Shown here in pieces: positions 24,383-35,639 of a stretch of DNA of 64,000 bases (position 1 is the stretch's first letter; each line of letters opens with the position of its first letter). Source of the stretch: Epiperipatus broadwayi (lineage: Eukaryota > Onychophora > Udeonychophora > Euonychophora > Peripatidae); the NCBI GenBank assembly GCA_028023455.1, contig JAQFVV010012446.1, positions 3,597,501 through 3,661,500 of the forward strand, read 5' to 3'. Both the position numbers and the translations under genes were made by a program. The notes under the pieces are model-generated. The model was not told where the DNA came from. It made no database searches and saw only the letters and a list, made by a program, of their open reading frames with translations.

Positions 24383-24535
24383 GAATAAGTAGGCACTAGA
24401 TGGGGATTTTATGCACAAGCCTTCTGGCGTCCATTGATTACTCTAGCTTGCTGTGTGTGGCAATACATATAGTGAGTTTTGCCTGTTTTAACAACAGTTA
24501 TACACAAGCATAAGAGGTGGTGGTTATGTGATCTT

Positions 24536-25174
24536 TACAGATGTATTTTCAGTTAATTCTCTTAAATTCAAATAAAACAAAATGGAAGTAAATGTCATCA
24601 ACTCAAATTCCATGAATCCCGAATTTTAATGTTAGCAGCTTGTCTATTAATTATATTCATTTTATTTCTATTTATTAAAAATTTCTTTCTTAATTTTTCT
24701 TTTATTATGGTTTCTCTCTACATGTAAAATCTTTGTATTTTCAAGATCAAACTTAAATTTATATTTTCATGGTCTAAGAAAATAAATCATGATTATTTTT
24801 ACTTTTTCACATGCTTGTATATCTTTTTTCAATACTGCACCTCGATTCATCTATATATGATAACATACATCCACAAAAAATTGAAGGCTCAATATTACTT
24901 TTTGCTTGACAGATATGACGTTTTTAAAATTATTCACTAATTTATAAACATTATTTGTAACACAAAATAAAACATTAAGCACATCCTTATATATATTTAT
25001 CCTTAAAAAATTTCACTTGAGCATTTGAAATATAGGGAATAGTGTTTTTTTTTTACTATCAATCTTCAACTCCTTTAAATCATTATAATTCTTTTTAAAT
25101 TGACCTAAAGTATTATATATAATGTAATTCTCAAAGTATTAACTCTTTTCATAAAACTATATAATTCATAAGTA
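24536..25174. other. Gene-free AT-rich stretch
   Basis: A block around 24600-24715 ('gcttgtctattaattatatt') recurs near 31390-31460, so some dispersed repeat is present. No gene. Confidence 0.5.
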
Positions 25175-25182
25175 CTTGTGGT
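25175..25182. repeat. Left target-site duplication of the hAT element
   Basis: CTTGTGGT, matching 29879-29886 (CTTGTGGA) at seven of eight positions; hAT elements duplicate 8 bp. Confidence 0.8.
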
Positions 25183-26378
25183 CAGGGCCGGCGGAAGCGG
25201 GCATGCAACGCATGCTAGGCATGCGGGCGCTGGCAGAAGGAGGCGCCATCACTGAGAGATTAGCATCTGAAAAAGAAGGCGCCATCCCTGAGAAATTAAA
25301 ACTCTACTAACAAAAATACTCACATTTGAAGAATATTATTCTCAAATGTTTATTTACAAAAATTATTGAGAGTAGATTATTGAAAATCATATGAAGTCAT
25401 ATTATATCTTATTAAATGACACACACAAGCAGGCCTGCACACAAGCTCTGCTTAATATTAAAAATATAAAACAATCAAATCTATTATTTATCATGAACAA
25501 TAAACTAAACATAAAGTTTATTATATTACAAATTTCATATTGTAATGTTTATATATATATAGTACTGCTTATAGTAAACTATAAGTAACTTTCTGCTAGC
25601 AAATATATAAATAAACACACACTAAAAGTATTATAAATTAGAACTTATGTATGTTTATGCGTATATATATATTAGATCATGTACATAATTTTGAAATCGT
25701 TTCTTAACGATTATAATATTGCAAAATAAAACATTTTCTAATTTTTTATTTAAATAATAATTTGATATAAATATTCGAACGTGTATGTAATATATATTAT
25801 AGGTATAATTCCAGTAAACTTAATATAATTTTCAGTTTACTTTTTATTTTATATATTTTAATCGTTGTCAAAAGTCTATTTTTTCTGCATACTAATTAGG
25901 TTTGCAAATTAATTACATACGTTTGCTTATGATGTTTATCGCAAATTTTAAAATCTTAGTAAGAACTTGTAAACAATAATTATAATCCCAGGAAATTTTC
26001 TATTGAAATCGCAAATCAGGCCTGGCAGGCCACCTGTGTTAATTAGAAAATATATGATAACAAAAGAAAATCTTGCCAATGGTAAAACTAAAATGTTCAA
26101 TCAAGCGTAAAAAACTGGACACTTGAGTTATTTTAAAACCTGACCATTTTTAATGTCAATGGCTGAATATTTCCAATTTATTAGCTGCCTTTTTTAGGTA
26201 AACAAGTTAAACAACTTCTTCCCCTCCGCGTATAGAGTTTTGTATTTTGGCGCAAGAAGTAATTTGTGTTGGACATCTAAATTAGCGATATATAATCTTA
26301 AGTATTAAGATACATGATGTAAATATATAAATTAGAGTCCGTATTTATTTATTTATTACATTTGAAAATTATTTTAAA

Positions 26379-28879
26379 GTGGCGTTCATGAGTAAAAGTA
26401 ATATGGAATCAAAAACTAAGAAAAAACTATCCGGTGCACAAAATCGTAAACGCCAAGCTGAAAAAATAGCAAACATTAAAAAACAAAGTGGATTTCTTAA
26501 TAAATATCTTAAAATATCAACTGCTTCTGAAATAGCTTATACTCAACAAGAACCAGAACCGTGCACATCATCTAGATCACAGGGAACTGTTGAAAATATT
26601 GAACAAGATTTTAGTAAGAAACAGTTAAGTGACAACAAAGTCATTGTGCCAATATCATATCAAATGTGTACAAATTTAGAAGATCCAGCTGAATGGAATA
26701 AAATCGATGACAAACTACGTGTTATTTTAGTAGAAATGGGGCCTGTTCAAAAGAAAGATATTATATATCCGAACGATGTACATGGCCGTAAATTTTCTGA
26801 TGTATATTATAATAGAAAAATGGAAAACGGAGAAGTAGTTTTTCGAAAATGGCTTATTTATTCCGAAATTTTGAACTCTGTGTTTTGCTTTTGTTGCAAA
26901 GTTTTTGGATCTACTGAATCTAGCCTCATAGAAGGATACAATAATTGGAGAAATTTAAGTACAACTTTACACAGACATGAAACTAGTATGGCTCACATGA
27001 AAAGTTTATTGAATTGGAATGAACTTGAGAAAAGATTAAAAAACAAAATTACTATTGATTGTCAATCTCAAAATTTATATGAAATGGAAAAGAAACATTG
27101 GAGGAGTGTTTTGGAATGGCTGATTGAAATTATCAAATTCCTTGGTAGTCAAAATTTAGCATTTCGCGGATCATCTGATAAATTATACGAAAAAAATAAC
27201 GGAAATTTTTTAAAATTAATTGAATTATTTGCGAAGTTTGATCCCGTTATGGAAAATCATGTTGAGAGGGCCCTAGATCAATACAATAGAGTACATTATT
27301 TGAGCAAAGATAGCCAAAATGAATTATTGGAAATTTTAAGTACAGCAATTAGGAAACAATTTTATTATCGATAAAGAAATCCAAATATTATTCTATTATT
27401 TTAGATTGTACACCAGATGCAAGTAAAACTGAACAAATGACCATAATTATTCGCTTCGTTTTTTGTAATAATGGAACGGTTAAAATTAGAGAAAACTTTT
27501 TAGGTTTCATAGATATAACAGATTCCACTGGACGAGGTTTATGTACAACAATAATTGAACAACTGAAAAATGGAAGATTCCCATTGAAGACATGCGTGGT
27601 CAAGGGTATGATAATGGGGCCAACATGAAAGGCAAAAAGGCTGGACTTCAAAATTTGATTTTAACCAAAAACCCTCATGCATTTTACGTACCATGTGCTG
27701 CTCATTCTTTAAACTTAATCATAAACGATGCCGCCAAAGTCAATGTAGATACAATTGGTTTTTTTGCAATTGTTCAAAAAATATACAATTTTTTCTCATC
27801 ATCTTATAAACGGTGGTCAATCCTTTTAAAATTTATTAAAACTTTAACTCTAAAACAACCATCAGAAACACGATGGGAAAGCAGAATTGATGCAATCCGG
27901 CTTCTACGATATCAGTTGGGTGAAATTTATGATGCACTCTATGAAATAATGAACAACGAATCTTTTAATAGAGAAATTCAACATGAAGCTCAATCACTCT
28001 GCCCTAACCTTAAGGATTACAAATTTATTTGTTCTTTAATAATTTGGCATGATATATTAAATAGAATAAATCCTGTCAGTAAAATGCTCCAAAATGTAAA
28101 TATGAATGCTTCACTTGCTTTAGAATCGATCGCAAATCTAAATAAATTTTTACGAGAATATCGATCAGATTCAAATTTCAAAAACATTCTCAAAATTGCA
28201 GATGAACTTAGCGAAGAGGTTGATGGAGAGAAAGAATTTAAAACTGCCAAAGAAGTTCGACAACGGAAAAAACTCGTCAATTTGATTACGAGCATCAGGA
28301 CGAAACACCTCAAATACCTGAAGAAAAATTTAAAATAAACATGTTTTTTACACTTTTAGATGTAGCGATTAATTCTTTAACAGAACGCTTTGAACTCCTC
28401 AAGCATGTTATAATAATTTCAATTTTCTATATAAAATATCAGAAATTAATAAGAGCGAGTTACAAGCAAAATGCAAAGATTTAGAAAATATTTTGAAATT
28501 TGATAACAGTAAAGATATTAATGCTACAGATTTATTCGATGAATTATGTGCTTTTCGAGATATTTTTCAAAAGGATTTTTTAAATTCTCAAAACCCTTTC
28601 GAAACACTTAATTTTATAGTTTCTAATAATTTATCTATGCCAAACTTATCAATAGCTTTAAGAATATTATTAACATTACCTGTTAGTGTTGCAAGCGGTG
28701 AACGCTCTTTTTCTAAGTTAAAATTAATTAAAACTTACTTGAGAACAACTATGTCACAAAAACGGCTTGTTAATTTGGCATTAATTGCTATTGAAAATGA
28801 TATTTGTGCAGAACTGGAAATAAATACAATCGTATCAAGGTTTATTAATATGAAGTCAAGGAGTATAAAATTATTATAA
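26379..28879 (+). pseudogene. hAT transposase, TTF zinc-finger / ZMYM1-like type, frameshifted
   Basis: A transposase of this family binds the element ends and moves it by cut and paste. Segment 26379-27374 has a basic N-terminus, then a TTF-type zinc finger (FRKWLIYS, CFCC, WRNLSTTLHRHETSMAHM, about residues 155-205). The catalytic region continues in a new frame from about 27390 (LDCTPDAS, IDITDSTGRG), switches again near 27595 (GYDNGANMKGKKAGLQ, VPCAAHSLNL) to a stop at 28338, and the C-terminal dimerisation domain lies at 28493-28879 (LTLPVSVASGERSFSKLKLI). At least three disruptions make it inactive. The start at 26379 is plausible, being the first ATG of the long segment. Host ZMYM1-like genes share the domains, but the flanking inverted repeats show that this is the transposon. 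Confidence 0.88.
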
Positions 28880-29235
28880 TTATAACATGTTTTGTAATGC
28901 ATTTACTTTTTTTAACTGTATTTTCTTTTTTTTTAATATTAAAAATTATTTATTTACATTGCCTTGTTTGTTTCCCTTAGAAAGATTTTGTACACTAATA
29001 TTTATAACATGTAGGTGGTATACATTAAAGTGACCAGATTTTAACATTGGTAAAACGGGACACCATTGACCGGGGGGGGCTGATTAAAAATTTGGTTTAT
29101 ATGGAGCGTTTATATAGATATAGCGTACATTAATAATAATAAATTAAATATGTATGTTTGTAATATTATCTTTTTTTAAAATTATTTCATTTATAAATTG
29201 TAAATTTATTATTAAATTTGCTAATATTTGCATAA

Positions 29236-29515
29236 ATTTAGAGGTTAGAAAAATTAGCAAAAATTTTAAAAATAATGGGTTTGTTAAAAACAGACAGTGA
29301 CGCAAATAATAAATATGAAATTTAAAAAAAAAAAAATATTTGAGATTAAAATATGTAAATGTTTTTCGAAAATTATTTTAAACATTTAAATATTTTAATC
29401 TCAAACATTATTTTTTTTAATTTATTATATATATATATATGAATCACTCTGTCTATTTTTAACAAACACATTATTTTTAAAATTTCTGCAAATTTTCTAA
29501 CATCTAAATTTGCCG
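29236..29515. repeat. Nested inverted repeats inside the hAT element
   Basis: The outer arms (about 29236-29300 and 29452-29515: 'aaattttaaaaataatg', 'gtttgttaaaaa' and complements) enclose a second inverted pair ('tttgagattaaaatat' at 29339 and its complement ending near 29407). Likely a small fold-back insertion or subterminal hAT structure. Confidence 0.6.
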
Positions 29516-29517
29516 TG

Positions 29518-29572
29518 TTAAATTATATATTATTTCATACAAACCGTTTGTATGAAATAATATATAATTTAA
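29518..29572. repeat. Perfect 27 bp-arm palindrome
   Basis: Two perfectly complementary 27 bp arms with a single central C, in the subterminal region of the hAT element. Such perfection implies recent origin or selection. Confidence 0.9.
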
Positions 29573-29583
29573 CAATCAATTTT

Positions 29584-29611
29584 ATGCTATTTTTGATATC
29601 AAAAATAGCAT
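29584..29611. repeat. Perfect 28 bp palindrome
   Basis: Fully self-complementary around a central GATATC, 11 bp after the previous palindrome. Confidence 0.9.
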
Positions 29612-29645
29612 TACATCGTGCATTCTTTCTAAAAATCATGACTTT

Positions 29646-29755
29646 GTCTTGCGTTGTTAGCCGAGAGGTATCGCAGCCACCATGCAAGCAAGTAGTTGAT
29701 TGCAGATGGGTGTGGGTTCGCGTCCCGGCAGATGCTATGACATATGAGAAAAAAA
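29646..29755 (+). repeat. tRNA-derived SINE inserted in the hAT element
   Basis: A-box-like TTAGCCGAGAGG and B-box-like GGGTTCGCGTCCC about 45 bp apart, ending 'gatgctatgacatatgag' plus poly-A. The flanks repeat AAAAATCATGACTTT (29631-29645 and about 29756-29770), a target duplication. A sister copy lies at 46846-46942. Confidence 0.8.
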
Positions 29756-29878
29756 AAAAATCATGACTTTTTTAAAACGCCACGTTACACGGTCGGGTGA
29801 CCTTAGTAAACATACATATTGACAGGGGCGCCAAAATCAAATTTGCATGCGGGCGCCTAGTACCCAGCGCCGGCCCTG

Positions 29879-29886
29879 CTTGTGGA
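29879..29886. repeat. Right target-site duplication of the hAT element
   Basis: CTTGTGGA, partner of 25175-25182. Confidence 0.8.
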
Positions 29887-29897
29887 CTTCGAGTTCT

Positions 29898-30392
29898 GTT
29901 TAAAAAATAGAATAAACATAAATTAAATGTACTGTCAGCTTTTGGCAAAACGCTGCCGGAATCACAGTGCTGAATAAAATTATGCAGTAAAGATGTGCTT
30001 ATATAATTGATGTGATGTAAATGAGATGCAGTATGTAAATAAGGCAATTACATATTCCATTTTTTAAACAATGGAACACATGAATTTCTCTTTATTGATG
30101 GAATGCGGATTATTTGCAATTGCTCATGCTTCTATATTTTCTTTTCCTATAACCTTTTTTAGAGAAAATTGTTCTAATATTGGTTTGCAAAAACGTGTGA
30201 CCTGTGGTGCCTTTTGTGCTCATTTGTCTGAAAAAATGGAATATCTAATCATCTTATTTGCATATCGTATCTCATTTACATATTACATCATGTCACTTAT
30301 ATAAACACACTTGTGCTATGATTCTGGCAGCATTTTGCTGAAAACTGGCTCAGTACCTTTATTTTTCGTTTATGTTTATTACATCTTTTTAT
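29898..30392. repeat. Fold-back repeat, ~170 bp arms
   Basis: The left arm ('aataaacataaat', 'cagcttttggcaaaacgctg') is an imperfect reverse complement of the right arm ('cagcattttgctgaaaactg', 'cgtttatgtttatt'). The 77-residue frame at 30071-30304 spans loop and arm and is not credible as a gene. Confidence 0.6.
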
Positions 30393-31766
30393 CAGAACAT
30401 GCTTAAGAATTATATATATATTTGCAGTATCCTTCAAAAGAGAATTTAAATTACTTTAATTGTATTTATGAAGATAGGTGTATTGTGTGAGGATTTATGT
30501 ATAAACTATTCACAGAGCAATTAAGTCCGAAAATGTCATAATAATCATTAACAACCAGATTCCCAAAGGACCATTTAAAAATAAACTTACATACAATATC
30601 TACTTTCTCTTATCAATGTCAGTTAGCAGAGGTACGAGTAAGTGGGTATTGATTGCAAGTTTGTTGAAAAATGATCCTTTGAGAGTTCTGAATTGTAAAT
30701 TATTATAGTAACATATTTGGACTTAGGTGCCTCATGTATACGTTTATATTCACAGCATTAAATATTAATATTTCATTTAATATTATCTGGGGACAAATAT
30801 ATCAATATTAAATTAATAATGCAATCAATTACATTAATTTTAATTTTAAAATTAATTACTAATATTTACTTTTTTTTTCCTACTATGATTATTGCTGTAA
30901 TAATTCTAAAATTGTTTTATAACGAAATTAGTTATTACAATGATTCCTTTCAAATAAAATATTTACATTTGAACTTAAAAATGCAAATAATATGCAAATT
31001 AAAAAATTAACTATTCAATAAGTTAGATCTGCATTATTTTGTTAATATTTTATTAGATATTGAATAAACTTGAAATTCTGTTTTATATCTTCTTTTTTTT
31101 AAAAAAAATTAGGCTTTTTAATCGATTGATTGTTGTAAGTGTATAATTGGCAAAGTTTATGAAAAAGTATGGATCTATTGATTACTGTTAATTGTTGCAT
31201 AATATTATTTATTGTCGCTAAAAATATATTAACATTTCATATATATATATGATGAATTGATTTGGTACTGCAATAAATTTATTAACACTCTTCAACAGCC
31301 GTTAAATTAAAAAAAGCAAACAAACAATGAAAGCAAACGCCATCACCTCAAATCCCAGGATTCCCAAATTTAACATCATCAGTTTGTCTATTAATTATAT
31401 TTTATTTCTGTTTATGAAAATTGCCTTTTTAATTTTTTATTATTATTATGGTTTTATTATGTTTTTTTTTTTTTTAAAATTTAACGGCAATTGATGCAAT
31501 TGAAGAGGGTTAATTGGTAAGAAATACCCCCCCCCCCCTTAAAAGAATTACTGCTTTTAATTAATTAATCTATCATATTATAAATACTTTTTCTCTGTTT
31601 TTTTAAAATTTAATTTAATTAATTACAGAAATTATTTAAAAAAACTCTGAACAATGGAAACTTTTATTTAGTAAAGAATTGCTTATTATTATATTTTTTA
31701 AAAAGAGAAAAAAATCAAATCTTTTTCATTGAAAAACAGTTAACAGAATGTTATCATTTTAAGATC
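30393..31766. other. Gene-free AT-rich stretch
   Basis: Poly-T runs, a C9-type run near 31528 and short frames. No gene; a scrap shared with 24.6 kb at 31390-31460. Confidence 0.55.
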
Positions 31767-31774
31767 AGATATAG
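31767..31774. repeat. Left target-site duplication of the hAT MITE
   Basis: AGATATAG, identical to 32434-32441. Confidence 0.9.
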
Positions 31775-32433
31775 CAGGGGTGGCCAACTTTTGTGTTTTT
31801 AAGATCTACTTTTTATTTTAAAAATGTTTTGCTATCGACTTGTTGACATAGGCGATCGACTTGTCATAGGCATAATCTAAATGGAGGGAGGTGTGAAATA
31901 CATATCATTTTTATATATCTACCTAGTAAAAAATAATTATTTAAAGGCCAAAAAACTTAAGTTGGGGGAATTCAAGCAACATGAGTAATTATTAACAATA
32001 TTTATTAATTCAAATTAGCTACATTAAATCAAGATTACAAATATTATTTTCAATAATGATACAACTTAGTAGACTTCACATATCATTTTTATATATCTAC
32101 CTAGTAAAAAATAATTATTTAAGGGCCAAAAAACTTAAGTTGGGGGAATTCAAGCAACATGAGTAATTATTAACAATATTTATTAATTCAAATTAGCTAC
32201 ATTAAATCAAGATTAAAAATATTATTTTCAATAATGATACAACTTAGTGGACTTCACTTATCTAGAATTGGAAAAAAATTTAGAACAAAAATAAAAATAA
32301 CAAAAAAACTAGAAAATCTTGACTTAATTTGTTTCACATTATCCAACAGCTCTTGCCAGATTGGCCTCACGATCGACCAAAAATGGCTTTGCGATCGACC
32401 GGTGGATCACGATCGACTTGTTGAACACCCCTG
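31775..32433 (+). mobile_element. Non-autonomous hAT element (MITE), 659 bp
   Basis: The ends are CAGGGGTG inverted, followed by subterminal GATCGAC motifs (at least two at the left end, five at the right), typical of hAT transposase binding clusters. Perfect 8 bp target duplication AGATATAG. The interior is a 178 bp direct duplication (about 31901-32078 and 32079-32256). No transposase; the 66-residue frame at 32234-32434 is incidental. Confidence 0.88.
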
Positions 32434-32441
32434 AGATATAG
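32434..32441. repeat. Right target-site duplication of the hAT MITE
   Basis: AGATATAG, identical to 31767-31774. Confidence 0.9.
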
Positions 32442-32549
32442 CATATAAAATACAGATAATACAATTAATAATAACAGTGTAAAGTATTATAACTTTGTCT
32501 TTCTTATTGCTGAGCCAAATCCATATAATATTAATACCATTTATATTCT

Positions 32550-32704
32550 TTATTACTTTTTACAATGCTTTTTCACAACCCACTATTGACAGTTTTGATT
32601 CCCATAGCAATCTTCTTCAAAACTTCTATTTATTATTACTTTTTGCAATGCTTTTTTTAAAAACCCATTACTAACGGTTTTGATTGCCCCAGCAATCTTC
32701 TTCA
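32550..32704. repeat. Tandem duplication, period ~82 bp
   Basis: 'attactttttacaatgcttt' to 'agcaatcttcttca' is present twice in succession with several differences. It directly precedes the RTE 3' end. Confidence 0.7.
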
Positions 32705-32900
32705 GTTGAAATCTTAAATTAGATCCCAAAATATTGTAAAAGACCTGGAAAGAGACCATATATAAGATGGATGGGAGAAGTAAAGACCTTTGCTGATACG
32801 ATGTGGAAAACAAAGGCTAGAGATTGGAGAAACCGGATTAAATTAAGAAAAGTCTTACATCAGTAGATCGAACATGATTGAAAATAATGATGATCTTAAA
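32705..32900 (+). mobile_element. RTE-type 3' end
   Basis: A short coding end plus 'aaaataatgatgat' tail. Same type as the ends at 21.0, 43.7, 54.2 and 60.7 kb. Confidence 0.65.
32738..32866 (+). pseudogene. RTE C-terminal protein fragment
   Basis: 42 residues, open and terminated by TAG at 32864: KRPGKRPYIRWMGEVKTFAD, then a W-x4-A-R-D-W-R segment. RTE-clade proteins end with 'R-GRP-RW-D-I-k', 'W...A-dr-W-r', so both key Trp clusters are here. It is only the last ~40 residues, so no activity is possible. Confidence 0.7.
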
Positions 32901-33336
32901 GCTAAGAAAAAATACTGCTTTTCATTTATAGCATTTTAAAATTTTATAAGAGTTGGCTGTAAAAATGTCTCAAGAGAATAAAAAATATTAGATGTAAAAG
33001 AATTATTTAACAACAACTAAAAAACTGAATAATTTAAAGCAATAAAAAGCCAAAGTTTTCAAAGTTAAATAAATAAATAAAAAAAAAAAGCATTGAAACA
33101 TTTTGGAAAATTTGTAGATGGTTGATTTAAAATTGTTTGTAGTAAAGCATTAAAAATTTAGCCAATGGGGAAAAATTAGATTGCAGCTTATGTAACAGAA
33201 TTATATATATATATAAAATCAAGTCATATATCACATAACTTATATAGCTTGCATTTACAAATATGTAAAATAAAGAGTGTGATAATAACCCTAAACAAGC
33301 GTTTTATTATTTAATCTTTATCTAGTATTGTTCCTA

Positions 33337-33378
33337 TCCCCTGACCGGTTTCGAGCTATGGCTCTCTTCAATGAGGAG
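33337..33378 (-). ncRNA. Family B hammerhead (reverse copy)
   Basis: On the minus strand: TTGAAGA (consensus CTGAAGA, C3 lost), stem II GAGC-CATA-GCTC perfect, GAAA, palindromic ACCGGT, GTC, AGGGGA. The stem I base pair is broken by the same mutation. Probably inactive. Confidence 0.6.
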
Positions 33379-33804
33379 CCAGGACACCAGATTCAAAATA
33401 CCAACTCAAACTAAGCATTTATCTAATACTTAACTCTTAAGAAGCAGATCCGAAATTTTCAGATATCTACATATCTTTAAATTCAGCTCTCCAACTGAAA
33501 TAATCATATGGGCCTAAAGTAAATTCAGATATACCATTTATTAATAGGCTTAGCAATTTAATTTAGCCAAAGCTCCAACAGCCAAATAATAATAGTAATA
33601 AAAATCAAATTATATATCACATGACTTATATAGCTTATATATTGATATATACTGTATCTGAATTTAGTTCAGGCCCATATGATTATTTCAGTTGGAGAGC
33701 TGAATTTAAAGACATGTAGATGCATGAAAATTTCAGATCTTTTTAAGAGTTACGTATTAGATGAATGCTTAGCTTGAGTTGGTATTTTGAATATGGTGTC
33801 CTAG

Positions 33805-33846
33805 CTCCTCACTGAATAAAGCTGCAGCTCGAAACCGGTCTGGGGA
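33805..33846 (+). ncRNA. Family B hammerhead (forward copy)
   Basis: CTCCTCA, CTGAATA (G8 lost), stem II AGC-TGCA-GCT, CGAAA, palindromic ACCGGT, GTC, TGGGGA. Stem I has six pairs; one core mutation probably inactivates it. Confidence 0.6.
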
Positions 33847-33960
33847 CAATTCTAGATAAAGATTTTGAATGCATTCTCTTGTAGCATTTATCATAAAAAC
33901 AAAATTAAAAAAAAGAAGCTTGATAGGGATATTAGCATGTTCTTTATTTTATATATATAT

Positions 33961-35639
33961 AACTTTTATATAAACGTGACATAAATGATAATTTTATGGG
34001 GTGATACTTAAATATGATTTTTTAAATTTGATGCCATTTGTGATGGTTTGGTGCAGCAGTAGAGTGGCAGACTTTAGAGCTCGTTCTTGGATCGGGTCGT
34101 AACTCGTCACTTTTGGCACTCAAAACTTCTTATGAATTCCAAAACAATAAACCATTTTATTATTTATGACTTAATTTAAATCTAATGAAATTTCTATGTG
34201 AATCATGTGATCAGATTTTCTTTTAATACTAGAAAGTTTTAACACTATAGGGATCAATATTTCCAGTGACAAATTTCCACTTTATATCACCTTTTCAAAG
34301 CCTTTTTTCCCACTTACTGTATTCTCTGTCCCACTAGTTCTCATTTAAAATCATCTACTAAGTTTTCATTCTCTTTTTCTTTCATCATTTGTAATTTTTT
34401 TCTATCACATCTGTCTTAGAATATGTACAATCCAGTTTTTTTCTTCTCCTAACTTTTTTAATAAAGATATTTTTCACATTTTTTTTGTAATGCAATTTTA
34501 TTTCTACTGAATATTATTATTAAACATTTAAACATTTTTTTAAAACTTTCTAATAATTCCAGACATTTTCTGATTTGTATAAATTACATTTAAGACACAA
34601 TATTTAACATGGCCTTTCCTTAATTTCATTTTAAAAATATGCTTCATTAAATAGGAAAATTTAGACCTATAGCAAGAGTACTGGGTTCAGAAATTAAGGA
34701 TCACCAAATTAACTCATTATTTAGTAAAAAGAATATGTTTGATCAACTGAACAAGATCTTGTGTTTAGAATGCTACTTTGGGATTTGAACCTGACTTGAT
34801 CTAAAAAATATGTTCGATCAGCTGAACAGAACTTAGTGTTTAGAATGCCACCTTGGAGTTTGAACCTGACTTGATCTTCTGATTAATCTGATCATGTAAT
34901 GACTAAGTAAATAAATATCAAATTCTGAGTCTGTTCGAGAAATTTTTTTTACAGTTAGGATAGGGCTGAATGTTTACATTTTGATGTAATATTTTTGGTT
35001 AAATACCTCTATCTAATTTAAATAATAAGTTTCAAAGCAAATAGAGACTCATGTGAACTCAGATTTTATTTTATCTCAAATCCAGTTTAAATATATACAT
35101 ACTGGGTGGGGTGGGGGGTTTACTTTTAAAAAAATATTAGTTATCTTGTAGTTGATATTTAAAAAATAACTTTTTTTTTTACTTATTTAAATATGCAATA
35201 ATAATTTACTAATGTCCAATGTGTTCAGATTTGCATAAATCATTGTGTATTGAAGAGAAAGAGCCTCAATAGCAAATGCATTTTGTTTAATTAGGAGTGT
35301 CACGTGTCATTTCTAAAAGGGAAAATATTTTCTGAAAAAATGTAAAAAATAAGAATGAAGTGAATTAAAATAAGTCAAACATTACCTTAACTCTTCCATT
35401 AGCTGCAATGCTACATTGGGTTGGTATTACAATTGCACTGAGGGTGCTTCATTTTCAATTATTTGTAGCATTCATTTTATAATTATGCATTCCTCTGATG
35501 GGAAGAATTAGAACTGAAATATCTTTTGATCGATATTAATTCTAACAAAAGTACCTAGATATCAGCATCTTTCATTCAAAAGTCAATTCAAAGAGATCAA
35601 ATGTTGTGGCTTTATGAAAGGTATACAGTACAACTTTAC
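33961..35639. other. Mostly gene-free stretch with a SINE and a small duplication
   Basis: Contains the SINE-like sequence at 34037-34170 and a 75 bp tandem duplication at about 34732-34880 ('aatatgtttgatcaactgaa', 'tttgaacctgacttgatct' twice). Otherwise nothing coding. Confidence 0.55.
34037..34170 (+). repeat. tRNA-derived SINE (diverged)
   Basis: A-box-like TGGTTTGGTGCAGCAG, 'agagctcgttcttggatcgg', then 'cttatgaattccaaaacaat' and an AT-rich end. The order matches the SINEs at 44.2, 45.9 and 46.5 kb. Confidence 0.5.

Larger units (their letters stand above)
23395..24535 (+). repeat. Family C tandem array: ~2.5 units of ~450 bp with hammerheads
   Basis: 'tggtcatgtgatgtttattg' or close variants occur at about 23631, 24084 and 24531, giving units of 453 and 447 bp; a partial unit precedes the first. 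Each unit runs 'gacaccaaaat', 'ttcagacccatatgattata', a ribozyme, 'gatgagtaggcactag', 'tctggcatccattgattac', 'cagttatacacaagcata'. This is the same tandem HHR architecture as the 5.8 kb retrozyme, but older and unrelated in most of its sequence. No target duplication was identified. Confidence 0.75.
25183..29878 (+). mobile_element. hAT-superfamily DNA transposon, 4.7 kb
   Basis: The ends are inverted copies of CAGGGCCGGCG, and further in, GGCGCC and GCATGCGGGCGC blocks appear at both ends. The GC-rich ends contrast sharply with the AT-rich interior. It holds a broken ZMYM1-like/TTF-finger hAT transposase (26379-28879), a SINE and two perfect palindromes. Blocks near 26070-26150 and 29030-29085 ('accattggcaag'-like and 'gtgaccagattttaacattg') look partly inverted, so a smaller hAT nested in a larger one is possible. 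Confidence 0.85.
33217..33960. repeat. Family B hammerhead-type repeat: tandem start plus inverted copy
   Basis: 'atcaagtcatatatcacata' recurs 384 bp later as 'atcaaattatatatcacatg', marking one tandem unit in reverse sense (33217-33600). From about 33650 an inverted unit follows ('tgtatctgaatttagttca', 'ggcccatatgattatttcag'). Blocks match the 435 bp retrozyme unit (reverse complement of 'gaaattttcagacatgtaca', 'ctatccaactcaaatag'), so families A and B share ancestry. Confidence 0.7.

Noticed and set aside
26379-28879. Host ZMYM1-like gene
   Set aside because: Three or more disruptions, and enclosed by hAT terminal inverted repeats with target duplications.
29646-29755. Functional tRNA gene
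   Set aside because: Boxes A and B are present, but a cloverleaf with closing acceptor stem is not, and the poly-A tail and target duplication mark a SINE. The same holds for 46846-46942.
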